Positions 1 through 8,428 of a stretch of 64,000 nt of DNA are shown piece by piece. This DNA comes from Desulfobulbaceae bacterium (GTDB lineage Bacteria > Desulfobacterota > Desulfobulbia > Desulfobulbales > Desulfocapsaceae), in contig JAAELB010001013.1 of NCBI GenBank assembly GCA_024227155.1, forward strand, positions 20,899 through 84,898, written 5' to 3'. Position numbers and translations under genes: made by a program. Position 1 is the stretch's first letter, and each line of letters begins with the position of its first letter. The notes beneath the pieces were generated by a model, which was not told where the DNA came from, ran no database searches, and saw only the letters and a list, made by a program, of their open reading frames with translations.

Positions 1-1228
1 AGTTCCAGGCCTCCACATTGATTGGTTCACCAACAGATCCTAAAAGTCTCAGGGAAGAGATATCATGGTGCTCCAGAGGCTGGTCTCCAAAGCGCATCAG
101 CGCTCGAATCACCGTTGGAGCTGTATAGATAACATTAACATGGAATTTCTCTACTATTTTCCAGTACCTGTCCGGCCCGGGAAAAAGAGGAATCCCCTCA
201 AAAATTAAACTTGTCCGCCCTAGGCCAAGAGGCCCATAGATCGAGTAAGTGTGGCCGGTGACCCAGCCGATATCAGCTGTACACCAAAAGATATCTTCTT
301 CTTGCAGGTCAAAGACCAGGTCACAACTGTACATTGCATAAAGCAGGTATCCTGCAGTTGAATGAGCCACCCCTTTAGGTTTACCTGTTGCCCCTGAGGT
401 ATAGAGTACAAAAAGGGTATCATCCGCTGCCATCTGGACGACATCACAACATGGAGTTATATCTGGCTCAGCCATCTCCTCGTGGTACCAACTATCACGT
501 CCTGGAGACATTTTCACCAACCTCTCCGTACGCTTAACAACAATACAGCTTTCTATATGCTTACACTCAGCAAGGGCTTCATCGGCGTTTGCCTTAAGGG
601 GCAAAGCCCTGCCTGCACGGTTTACCCCATCAGCGGTCACTAACACCTTTGACCTGCACTCTCGCATTCGTGACTGCAGGCTGACAGATGAAAAACCAGA
701 AAAGACAACGTAGTGGACAGCCCCTATCCTTGCACAGGCAAGAACGGCAACTATTAGTTCAGGAATCATCGGGAGGTAGAGTGAAACACAGTCACCTTTC
801 TGCACACCCTTTTTTTTCAGAACGTTTGCAAATTTACAAACTTCATCATGGAGGCTCTGGTAACTGAACTTTTCCACAGTGGACTCATCTTCAGCTTGCC
901 AGATAATAGCGATCTTGTCTTTCCCGCCGTCCTCAAGATGTCTATCGATGCAATTATAACACGCATTCAATGTTGCTCCGGGGAACCAACTGACCTTCGT
1001 AGACAAAAAGTCCCCTTCAACCACACTTTTCCACGGCCTACTGCAGCTAAGCAGCCTTTTGGCCTGTTGCGCCCAGAACTGTTCAGGATCCTCTTGGGCG
1101 GCTTGAGTCAGCTGCCTTACCAAGGTTTTCCGAGTGACGGTAGCGCAACTTCTCTGCGCGACAGATCCACCTTCAGTAAAAGGAAGGTCCCTATCCTTTG
1201 TTACCGCCTGTTTATTAATTTGATCCAT
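1..1228 (-). CDS. acs: Acetyl-CoA synthetase (AMP-forming), C-terminus cut by window edge
   Basis: Activates acetate to acetyl-CoA through acetyl-AMP. I translated the minus strand from the ATG at 1228: the frame stays open for 409 codons to the window edge, so the C-terminal third is missing. Visible landmarks are the ANL-superfamily P-loop YTSGATGKPKGV (Ala where Ser is usual), the acyl-binding stretch WCTADIGWVTGHTYSIYGPL and the motif GSVGEPINVEAW. A strong Shine-Dalgarno (GGGGAG) lies about 9 bases before the ATG. The gene diverges from the arsR-type gene at 1742. In a sulfate reducer it could serve acetate assimilation or excretion balance (inference). A propionyl-CoA synthetase is possible but the motif set fits Acs better. 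Confidence 0.93.
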   Translation of the reverse strand, partial: MDQINKQAVTKDRDLPFTEGGSVAQRSCATVTRKTLVRQLTQAAQEDPEQFWAQQAKRLLSCSRPWKSVVEGDFLSTKVSWFPGATLNACYNCIDRHLEDGGKDKIAIIWQAEDESTVEKFSYQSLHDEVCKFANVLKKKGVQKGDCVSLYLPMIPELIVAVLACARIGAVHYVVFSGFSSVSLQSRMRECRSKVLVTADGVNRAGRALPLKANADEALAECKHIESCIVVKRTERLVKMSPGRDSWYHEEMAEPDITPCCDVVQMAADDTLFVLYTSGATGKPKGVAHSTAGYLLYAMYSCDLVFDLQEEDIFWCTADIGWVTGHTYSIYGPLGLGRTSLIFEGIPLFPGPDRYWKIVEKFHVNVIYTAPTVIRALMRFGDQPLEHHDISSLRLLGSVGEPINVEAWN

Positions 1229-1659
1229 CGTACCATCTCCCCAAAATAGAAATGGAATACAGCGACCATCATTAATGCTAGCAGGTTATACGCATACTTG
1301 CATAGCAGTACATTGTTCAAATTAGAGGATCTCCAACCTACCCATCATCGCAAGCTAAAGCAAGAACATTTTATTTTAACCATCAGTGATAATGATACTC
1401 TGCCATCATTTATCCGCACAAGTAAATATACTGTATAAATAAGAGGTTGTTAGCATTTCAGGCAAAAAATGAATTGTCTTTTTTGTTGCAGGAGTGGTGC
1501 AATGGGCGGTATTGTGTTGCTTCTCCATGTAAAGCTGAGGCTGTTGCGTTAAAAGAAAGCTGTACATAAGTGCAAAAATACTTTACAAAGACTACATAGC
1601 TATTAAATTAAAACATGAAATACTTCTAATAGTTCCTTTTCCAACATCATACACGTTTC
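1229..1659. other. Intergenic region between acs and arsR-like gene
   Basis: About 430 bases, AT-rich, with no convincing open frame, tRNA or riboswitch. It must hold the divergent promoters of acs and the arsR-like gene, but I could not single out a good -35/-10 pair. Its right edge passes into a degenerate copy of the dispersed repeat. Confidence 0.5.
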
Positions 1660-1741
1660 TTTGTGGCAGGTAATAATTTGTTGAAAGTTAACTTATCCAG
1701 GTATTTCAAAAATTGCCGTTCAATTCGGCTTAGGTGAAAGG
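1660..1741 (+). repeat. Dispersed AGTGCC-family repeat, degenerate copy (type C body)
   Basis: The string GTGGCAGGTAATAATTTG, then TGAAAG, ACTTATCCA, TATTTCAAAAA and a CGG-CTTAGG end, matches in order the right half of the copies at 24.1 kb and 33.6 kb. The left inverted arm is not clearly preserved. The repeat end (TTAGGTG) provides the Shine-Dalgarno of the arsR-like gene at 1742. Confidence 0.65.
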
Positions 1742-2029
1742 ATGCAAGACGAGCAGATCGAAGCAATGTCAAAATTGCTTAAATCGATGTCACACCCTAT
1801 ACGTTTGAAAATTCTATGTCTCCTCCAGGACAAGGAGCTCTCTGTAGGTGAGATAAGGGATCAGGTCAAGACTACTAATGCCAATGTATCCCAGCACTTG
1901 AATATACTGCGCGGCCAGGGGATAATAGACTACCGTAAAGATGCAAACTTCATCTACAACAAGATAACTGACAAACGCATTTTAGAACTCATTCAGAAAA
2001 TGCGATCGCTTTTCTGTCCCAATTTTTAA
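1742..2029 (+). CDS. ArsR-family repressor, probable persulfide sensor (BigR/SqrR/YgaV type)
   Basis: A 95-residue winged-helix regulator: dimerisation helix at residues 5-15, recognition helix around TTNANVSQHLNILRGQGI (44-61) and beta-wing at 62-73. The metal-site motif ELCVCDL of classical ArsR is replaced by ELSVGEI, so it is not an arsenic sensor. It carries two cysteines, C26 (in KILCLLQ) and C92 (in LFCPNF), 66 residues apart. That equals the spacing of the reactive pair in SqrR (C41/C107) and BigR (C42/C108), which form a tetrasulfide bridge with sulfane sulfur. The next gene encodes a DUF2892 membrane protein, as YgaV is paired with YgaP. I infer control of sulfide/persulfide handling. 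The ATG has AGGTG at 5 bases spacing. Confidence 0.85.
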   Translation: MQDEQIEAMSKLLKSMSHPIRLKILCLLQDKELSVGEIRDQVKTTNANVSQHLNILRGQGIIDYRKDANFIYNKITDKRILELIQKMRSLFCPNF

Positions 2030-2077
2030 AGGAAGTGGTTGTTCTGCCGCTCCCAGAGAACCCACAGGAACAATAGT

Positions 2078-2287
2078 ATGATAATTTCAGACTGGATACA
2101 TGCAATTGCAGGTTTTTTTATACTCTTTAGCCTTTCCCTCGGAGTTGAGGTAAGCCCTCTCTTTCACAGTAGCTACTGGCTACTGTTCACTACCTTTGTA
2201 GGGTTCAATCTGTTCCAGTTTGGCTTTTCCAAATTCTGCCCGTTGGGACTTATTTTGAAAAAACTAGGGGTACCGGAATCTCGCTGA
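2078..2287 (+). CDS. Small DUF2892 (YgaP C-terminal-like) membrane protein
   Basis: A 69-residue protein with two hydrophobic segments (about 5-22 and 30-48). It ends in a region NLFQFGFSKFCPLGLILKKLG that resembles the C-terminal membrane part of YgaP-type rhodaneses, but no rhodanese domain precedes it. I chose the ATG at 2078 (AGGAA about 9 bases before it) over an upstream start that would add an unlikely charged leader. It lies about 50 bases after the ArsR gene on the same strand, so the two probably form one transcript. A role in sulfane-sulfur stress is inferred from the partner only. Confidence 0.75.
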   Translation: MIISDWIHAIAGFFILFSLSLGVEVSPLFHSSYWLLFTTFVGFNLFQFGFSKFCPLGLILKKLGVPESR

Positions 2288-2339
2288 CAGCGAAAGCTTT
2301 TATCCACCCGCTACAAACCGTAATTAGAACGGTACGATT

Positions 2340-2564
2340 TTAATCTCTCACCATCTTTACATTACAAGAGGCCTGCCAGCAGCATGATGTCTCGCTACAG
2401 ATGTCTCTTTTGCGAAAGCAGGAATTATTGCCCTCTTTTTCCTGTATCCGTATTATAAGCTCTGCAAGCTTGACCCCTTTTTTCTGGGGTATGTTAAGGG
2501 TAAGTGCTTTTTTCCTGGCTAGTGAGAACAGCTTGGGGCCTTTTTTGAATTGCTCAGCTGACAT
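2340..2564 (-). CDS. Small SAP-like, Cys-rich DNA-binding-type protein
   Basis: A 74-residue protein. Residues 12-38 (SLARKKALTLNIPQKKGVKL..LIIRIQ) fit the helix-extended-loop-helix pattern of a SAP domain. This is followed by EGNNSCF and then C..TSCCWQASC near the C-terminus. The combination of a SAP-like helix pair with a trailing Cys cluster recurs in small proteins of Geobacter and Desulfobacterota (from memory, not searched). I chose the ATG at 2564 because GAGGG sits 5-6 bases before it; an upstream start would add 19 unlikely residues. It lies downstream of the dikinase-like gene on the same strand but 207 bases away, so it may be independent. The Cys set could bind Zn or an Fe-S cluster. 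Function unknown. Confidence 0.65.
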   Translation of the reverse strand: MSAEQFKKGPKLFSLARKKALTLNIPQKKGVKLAELIIRIQEKEGNNSCFRKRDICSETSCCWQASCNVKMVRD

Positions 2565-2771
2565 GTTTCCCTCGATACGTCCAAAAAGTGAATAACACCT
2601 GACTCTGTTTATTAAAATCACTTATCATTTAACAGTGAAGTTCCGGGAACATCTGCCATCAACTCAAAAGAGAGTCAATGGTGAGGTACAACCTAACACC
2701 AACTACTATAGTTTACCTGCAGAACAGAGAAACGCACGGAAAAAATCGTTAGGTATCTATGATATATTTGA

Positions 2772-5700
2772 TCATATAGGCAGAATGTGGAATTCTTCAG
2801 AAATTGAATGATTGCCATTTAACACCTGCCCGGTCCGACCATCAATAGATACCGGGTCTCCAAAACCAATGCGCACACCATTAATTTCACAATACTGATC
2901 AGCCTCATACACTTTTAAGCTTCGGCAACCCACGACACAAGTCTTCTCAAGACGCACCGCAACAACAGAGGCGTGGGAGGTCTGTCCTCCCCTTGAAGTG
3001 AGTAAACCATCCGCCTGACTCACCACCTTGATATCCTCCGGCACTGTATCCTGCCGAATAAGGATAAGAGGTACCAACGGATCACTAAGACGTAATTCTG
3101 CAATGTTTTCCTCTGCAAAAACGGCCCGCCCGGAGAGCGCCGAACCTGAAACCCCTACACCCGCACCAAGATGAGCACCCTCCAGCTTATCACTTTCGAT
3201 AAAAACATTGAGGTGTTCCTTCTTTTTAATTGTTATCATATCTCTTGTCTGTAGGAGATAGAGTTCTTCTGGTTCGGGCCCCTCAAAGGTAAACTCAATT
3301 TCCTGGGGGTTCCAACGTTTGTAGTACACCAACTCCCTGGAGATCTCGAGCAGTTCTTTGTAAATTTTCGGGAATCGCATTTCAAGGGTCTCTTCTATGG
3401 CACGACCATCAAGCTTTGCCTGCTCAACAGACACTGCATAACTTGAAACCAACCCGGAGACAATGTCCTCCCCTTGATCTCCGTACGCATAGTCACCCCA
3501 GAGAGCAACCCGTTGGACCTTACGATACGGGTGCGCAGTGAAAACCACCCCCGCTCCGGACTGTCCGCTCTTGTTGCCAAAAACCATAGCCTGCACTATA
3601 ACCGCTGTTCCCCAGGAGTCAGAAACATCCATAATACGTCGATACTCAACCGCTTTCTGAGTCTCCCAGGAATCCAAAACCAGTTGAACCCCATTGACAA
3701 GTTGCAACCATGGATCGTCAGGAATCCCGAGTCCCCGTTGCCGGATCAGCCTCTGATATGAGAGGGCAAGTTCTTTCATCTGTTCGGAGGAAAAATGTCG
3801 TTTCAACGAAACATCGTAGGTGGCCTTGGCCTCATTCATAAGCAACTGGAAATCCTCCCGGCCAATGCCCGAGATCATTGCCCACGACTGCAGGAATCTC
3901 CTGTAATTATCCCAGGCAAGATAATCATTACCATGCTGATTTATATACTCCTCTATCATCTCCTCGTTAAAACCTACATTATGTACCGTGGCCATCATCC
4001 CAGGCATGGAGATCGCACCACCACTGCGCACCGACAGCAACAAAGGAGAATCTGGGGAACCAAATGTAAGACCGGTGAGATCCTCAATCTCAGAGAGAGC
4101 CAGCCTGATTCGCTGCATAAATTCGTCCCTCGTTTTTGAATAACTGAAGACAATATCTCTGCAGCGAAATATTTCAGTTGTGATAACGAAAGCGGCTGGA
4201 ACCCTTTTTCCTTGTCGGGTCAGGGTTGCCAGGTTAAACCCTTTGTTACCAAGGTGGATCAGGTTGTTGGTGTACGGATTGGGCTTATGCAATAATGACA
4301 GCGCCCGCTCTGGATTATACGTCATTAACAGATCGAGCTTTTCCTGGTCAAGAAGATCCTTCTGGTTTTCCAGGGTCTGCAATATCCGCAGAATGAAATT
4401 ATCAAGATGCTGCAGGCCAAAGGTGGAGGCAATAAGTTCCCGCAGAAAACTTTCAGATAAGCGCTGTATGGTCGTGCCCATCTCCTCCTCATCATACAGG
4501 TCATCAAATTTACTCAGAACATTTTCGACACCAATCTGAGGTATTATGATAGACAGATTGTTCTGGTGAATATTGGTATAAAATGCGTAAATTATATCTT
4601 TGACCCCTTCTGACATTCCTCGAAAAATGTCAAGATACTGGGTGTAGGAAAATCGCCGCACTTTGATCGAATTTTCCAGCATGCTGAGGTAAGTAGAAAG
4701 ACGCCTTGAAGTGATACCGTCTATTGCCAGAGCACGCATAAAAAGTTTTATACATCTGACAATATTATAAAATGTCGCCTGGGTTATAATAGAGAGATTG
4801 ACTGTCTCAGGAAGTTTTTCCAGATATAAATTTGCCAGGTTTTCCAGACGGTAGGTAAGGCTTAAGGCATCGAACTTCTTTTCTCTATACCGCCCATAGA
4901 CAGACGGAATATCCACAGCAATATGTCTCTTGTAATAGATATCCTCTCTTGCTTCAAACTGTTCCTCGGAAAGGATAATTTCCTTTAATCCTTCCAGTGC
5001 CGTAAACAATGCGTCCAGGCTGTGTTCAGTATCTGAGCGATCGAAATCTGACAAGAGGTTTTCCATTTCAGGAAAACCGTCGTTCACTGCCCTGGTGATT
5101 TCTGAGCGAAGTTGCTGAAATCCTAGTTTATATTTTTCAAAAAGAAGTTTATACATTCTGATCAGTAACTCAAAACGTCTCACTTCATTTTTTTTCAGAT
5201 CAGTCTGCCTCTCTAAAAAACTGCTAATTCTATCTTTTGAAATAACCAGGATATCCTGCACCCCTCCCAGTCCCATCTCCTTCCAGAATCGCTGACTGAG
5301 GATGAACTGTTGTTCTACATAGACACCCTCTGTTGTCACCTGACTGTATACCTCCTCGGGCAAAAAGGGACTGAGCTCTATCTTATCTCCACTCTTCCAA
5401 AACTTGATAATGGCCTGAATGAAGTCAACGATGAGGTTAGAACTCTCCACGTGCCCCTGTTTACGTAAAAAATGGATAAGGACATCTTTTCGTCTGTGGA
5501 TTTCATCGAGTTCGGTGGACACATCGCGGAGTTCACCTTCGGAGCCAATCTCATTGAAAAAAACCGGCATCAATTTTGTGAACTGTTTTGACAAATTATA
5601 AATTGGCTCAATTGGATTATTAAGTAACTCTGTAATATCCCGCTGAAAGAGGTCTGTATCTTTGACACAGGTACCGGAGAGTTTTATATGAATTATAAGT

Positions 5701-7046
5701 GCCGAGAAGAGCGTGGAGCACCATTTCGGCTCCCTCATAATCAAGTGAAGCCAGACCCTGATATTTGCAAGGTGCGCCGGGTTAGCAAGAGGCTGCCAAT
5801 TCTCGTCAACCCCCACAACATTGGCGTGTTGAAAGCCAAACCTCACCACTCCCCAGAGAAACGCCTCCACCATCTGGCTATTACCCCGGTCAAAGACTTC
5901 ACCGCCCAGCACCTGAATACACTGGAGTGAGGTGTGAGGGTATTTACGAACATTGGCCTTGAGCAGTTTAAAGGCGGTGAGGAGAAATTCCTCAATTTCT
6001 TCAAAACTCTGCTGGCGAATTAGCTGAACCAGGCTCCTGTTAATCTCCCGCAGAGTCTCTTCATGGATCAGATAGAGGCCTTTGGTGTCCATAATTTTAA
6101 AAAGAAAAAGTAATTTTCTGTTTTCTTTAAAAAAATGAACGTGGGTATGGCTGTTTTTCTGCAACTTACGAAACACCTCTTCCGCCTCCATAAGCTGGTT
6201 CGGCATCACCCTGTAATGTCTAACTATTTCTATATGATCCGGTAGCAACAAGAGTGCCTGGAGGCTCCTCAGGGGCTCGGATTCAATATCAATGTCCTGC
6301 ACAACTTGAAGATGCTCCTCCATCACCCCATGGGAGATGGAATAAAAAAGCTGGGAGGACTCGAAATCCCCCACGGGGATCGAACAGCGATCAAGAAACC
6401 AGGTGAGTGGATCATCTTCCTTCAACCAGTACTGATAGCAACGTGAAAGGTTGGTCTGCAAAAACCTTGAGTAGGCTGTAAAATCGTATGATGACGACTC
6501 TGTGGTGAGGGTGAGAAGTCGCCTGGCAAGTTTTTTTGCAGAGTGTTGACCGTGAACAAATTGGAGCATCACAGCAGGATCGGTCTCATCCATCGCCGTC
6601 AACTGCACCAAAATATCGTTGAGTGTCGGGCCAAAGTGTTCGAGTCTCTCTGCTCCTAACTTGCTGAGCACCTTGTCCAGCCACACCATCAGTGCCCCTA
6701 CGCTTTGGGCTAACATCTGGGGGCTTTTCTGGCTGTCATGGAGCGCCTCAATAAATAACCCTCCAAACAGAGTCAAACATTCTGGCCCTTTGTGGTGGGC
6801 CAGGTAGTAATGGCTGTTTTTTAAAACAAAACTCCGCAGGTGCGGCAACACAATCTTCCAGTTTCGAAATGGATGACAGATTTCATAGAGCAGTTTTTCA
6901 AGGGTTGAGCGCAGCCCTTTAAACTGGTCAACTACTTCCAGCAGCAAAAGCAATTCAGGGTCTATCTCCACCTCATGGGAGGTCTCAAGAAGATTAGCCT
7001 TCAGAGCATCTGAATCAATGACCCCAACGTCGTTTTTTGTTTCCAT
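2772..7046 (-). CDS. Giant PEP synthase/PPDK-related dikinase lacking the PEP-binding barrel
   Basis: 1424 residues. About residues 930-1280 are a PPDK-type ATP-grasp domain: GNKGFNLATLTRQGKRVPAA, LLSVRSGGAISMPGMMATV and GAGVVFTAHP. Residues about 1300-1410 are the swivelling phosphohistidine domain, with GLLTSRGGQTSHASVVA placing the phospho-His at H1358. The protein ends 66 residues later, so the C-terminal PEP/pyruvate TIM barrel of real PPDK or PEP synthase is absent. The first ~930 residues are predicted mostly helical and match no domain I recognise. It can presumably autophosphorylate from ATP and pass phosphate to an unknown acceptor, as glucan water dikinases and rifampin phosphotransferase do. 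Neighbours gap and glgA make a carbohydrate acceptor conceivable, but that is speculation. Start: ATG 7046, weak ribosome site. Confidence 0.85.
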   Translation of the reverse strand: METKNDVGVIDSDALKANLLETSHEVEIDPELLLLLEVVDQFKGLRSTLEKLLYEICHPFRNWKIVLPHLRSFVLKNSHYYLAHHKGPECLTLFGGLFIEALHDSQKSPQMLAQSVGALMVWLDKVLSKLGAERLEHFGPTLNDILVQLTAMDETDPAVMLQFVHGQHSAKKLARRLLTLTTESSSYDFTAYSRFLQTNLSRCYQYWLKEDDPLTWFLDRCSIPVGDFESSQLFYSISHGVMEEHLQVVQDIDIESEPLRSLQALLLLPDHIEIVRHYRVMPNQLMEAEEVFRKLQKNSHTHVHFFKENRKLLFLFKIMDTKGLYLIHEETLREINRSLVQLIRQQSFEEIEEFLLTAFKLLKANVRKYPHTSLQCIQVLGGEVFDRGNSQMVEAFLWGVVRFGFQHANVVGVDENWQPLANPAHLANIRVWLHLIMREPKWCSTLFSALIIHIKLSGTCVKDTDLFQRDITELLNNPIEPIYNLSKQFTKLMPVFFNEIGSEGELRDVSTELDEIHRRKDVLIHFLRKQGHVESSNLIVDFIQAIIKFWKSGDKIELSPFLPEEVYSQVTTEGVYVEQQFILSQRFWKEMGLGGVQDILVISKDRISSFLERQTDLKKNEVRRFELLIRMYKLLFEKYKLGFQQLRSEITRAVNDGFPEMENLLSDFDRSDTEHSLDALFTALEGLKEIILSEEQFEAREDIYYKRHIAVDIPSVYGRYREKKFDALSLTYRLENLANLYLEKLPETVNLSIITQATFYNIVRCIKLFMRALAIDGITSRRLSTYLSMLENSIKVRRFSYTQYLDIFRGMSEGVKDIIYAFYTNIHQNNLSIIIPQIGVENVLSKFDDLYDEEEMGTTIQRLSESFLRELIASTFGLQHLDNFILRILQTLENQKDLLDQEKLDLLMTYNPERALSLLHKPNPYTNNLIHLGNKGFNLATLTRQGKRVPAAFVITTEIFRCRDIVFSYSKTRDEFMQRIRLALSEIEDLTGLTFGSPDSPLLLSVRSGGAISMPGMMATVHNVGFNEEMIEEYINQHGNDYLAWDNYRRFLQSWAMISGIGREDFQLLMNEAKATYDVSLKRHFSSEQMKELALSYQRLIRQRGLGIPDDPWLQLVNGVQLVLDSWETQKAVEYRRIMDVSDSWGTAVIVQAMVFGNKSGQSGAGVVFTAHPYRKVQRVALWGDYAYGDQGEDIVSGLVSSYAVSVEQAKLDGRAIEETLEMRFPKIYKELLEISRELVYYKRWNPQEIEFTFEGPEPEELYLLQTRDMITIKKKEHLNVFIESDKLEGAHLGAGVGVSGSALSGRAVFAEENIAELRLSDPLVPLILIRQDTVPEDIKVVSQADGLLTSRGGQTSHASVVAVRLEKTCVVGCRSLKVYEADQYCEINGVRIGFGDPVSIDGRTGQVLNGNHSISEEFHILPI

Positions 7047-7196
7047 AATGATACCAGCTAATTGTAATCTCTATCCCGGACGAACGGGATTTTTTCGCCA
7101 CACCTGATCCTATTTCTGATGAGAAATGGTGGCTTGTGACTCACATTTTTCATCAACCCCATAGTATGATTTTGCTCTCAACTGGGCAAGAACAAA

Positions 7197-7232
7197 ACAA
7201 GCGCCAAGGAAGTACTCTCCTATGGCGCTTGT
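7197..7232 (-). terminator. Hairpin terminator downstream of gap
   Basis: ACAAGCGCCA pairs perfectly with TGGCGCTTGT across a 16-base loop. On the minus strand the hairpin is followed by TTTTGTTCTTG. It lies 95 bases after the gap stop codon and before the dikinase gene, so it probably separates the two transcripts. Confidence 0.7.
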
Positions 7233-7326
7233 TCGTGCTCTGCTCACAAAAACCTGTCACTTTTTCCAATCCCCCCGCAGTCTGTCTTTTGCCAGCGGGA
7301 TGAGAATCACATAGGGGTGAATTCTA

Positions 7327-8331
7327 TTAAATGGCCTTATTGGCTTCCATATGAAGAATCAGGTCCAACATCCTATTAGAATACCCCCATTCATTGTCGT
7401 ACCAACTCATAACCTTTACGGTTTTTCCAATCACCTTTGTCGACTGGGCATCAACTATTGATGATCGCGGATCACCCTGAAAATCAATAGAGACAAGAGG
7501 TAACTCCGTATATCCAAGATATTTATTCGCAGCTGCCTTCAGGGCCTGATTCACCTCATCAACACTCGTCTCCTGCTCCACCTCCATAACAGCATCAACA
7601 AGCGAAACGGTTGGTGTGGGCACCCGTACAGCTAAACCATCAAATTTGTTTTTCAATTCAGGAATTACCAGTGATACAGCTGCAGCAGCCCCGGTCTTGG
7701 TAGGAATCATTGACAAAGCTGCGGCCCTTGCCCTGCGAGGGTCCGAATGAGGAAAATCAAGCAACCGTTGATCCCCTGTATAAGCATGAACAGTGGTCAT
7801 TAAGCCACATTTAATACCAAAGTTGTCCAGAATCACCTTGGCAAACGGAGCCAGACAGTTTGTAGTGCATGACGCGTTTGAGACAACATGGTGCTCAGTT
7901 GCATCGTACTCGTCTTCATTTACCCCCATGACAAAGGTTTTTATTCCCCCCTTGGCCGGTGCGGAAATAATAACCTTTGAAGCCCCTGCATCTATATGGG
8001 CCTGGGCGGATTCACTGTCACGAAAGATACCAGTGCATTCGGCCACATACTCCACACCAAGTTCCCCCCAGGGGATCTCCACCGGGTTTTTGTGGTTGGA
8101 AACCGCAACCTGCTTGCCATCAACCACAATACCACGTTCATTACTTTCAACCTCTTTCTCATACACTCCCATTACCGAATCATACTTCAGTAGATGGGCG
8201 AGAGTCCCGTTATCAGTCAGGTCATTGATCGCGACAACCTCTATTTCACTAAAAGTCTCATCTTTGCTGAGTGCCCTGAAGATATTCCTGCCGATACGAC
8301 CGAAACCGTTAATTCCAATTTTTACAGACAT
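7327..8331 (-). CDS. gap: Glyceraldehyde-3-phosphate dehydrogenase
   Basis: 334 residues, standard length. The N-terminal Rossmann fold (GINGFGRIGRNIFRA) with Asp in INDLTD suggests NAD preference. The catalytic Cys is C155 in SNASCTTNCLAP, and the C-terminal NEWGYSNRMLDL motif is present. It oxidises glyceraldehyde-3-phosphate to 1,3-bisphosphoglycerate in glycolysis and works in reverse in gluconeogenesis. GGGGGA precedes the ATG. It lies upstream of the dikinase-like gene and downstream of glgA, all on the minus strand but with 97 bases and a terminator-like gap around it, so it is probably its own transcript. Confidence 0.97.
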   Translation of the reverse strand: MSVKIGINGFGRIGRNIFRALSKDETFSEIEVVAINDLTDNGTLAHLLKYDSVMGVYEKEVESNERGIVVDGKQVAVSNHKNPVEIPWGELGVEYVAECTGIFRDSESAQAHIDAGASKVIISAPAKGGIKTFVMGVNEDEYDATEHHVVSNASCTTNCLAPFAKVILDNFGIKCGLMTTVHAYTGDQRLLDFPHSDPRRARAAALSMIPTKTGAAAAVSLVIPELKNKFDGLAVRVPTPTVSLVDAVMEVEQETSVDEVNQALKAAANKYLGYTELPLVSIDFQGDPRSSIVDAQSTKVIGKTVKVMSWYDNEWGYSNRMLDLILHMEANKAI

Positions 8332-8428
8332 AACTCAATCCCCCATTTTTTCTATCGCTTCTTTAATAAAGCATTTTCAGGTAATATCTTAACAATAATT
8401 TTCTAATTCTGAGCCACAACACCCCTGT

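Noticed and set aside
220-447. Open frame of 75 codons on the minus strand
   Set aside because: Out of frame with acs, which is clearly coding here through YTSGATGKPKGV.
848-1249. 133-codon plus-strand frame
   Set aside because: Antisense shadow of the acs N-terminal half; no ribosome site or recognisable domain.
7793-8392. 199-codon plus-strand frame antisense to gap
   Set aside because: Low-complexity translation typical of a gap antisense frame; gap is fully conserved on the other strand.
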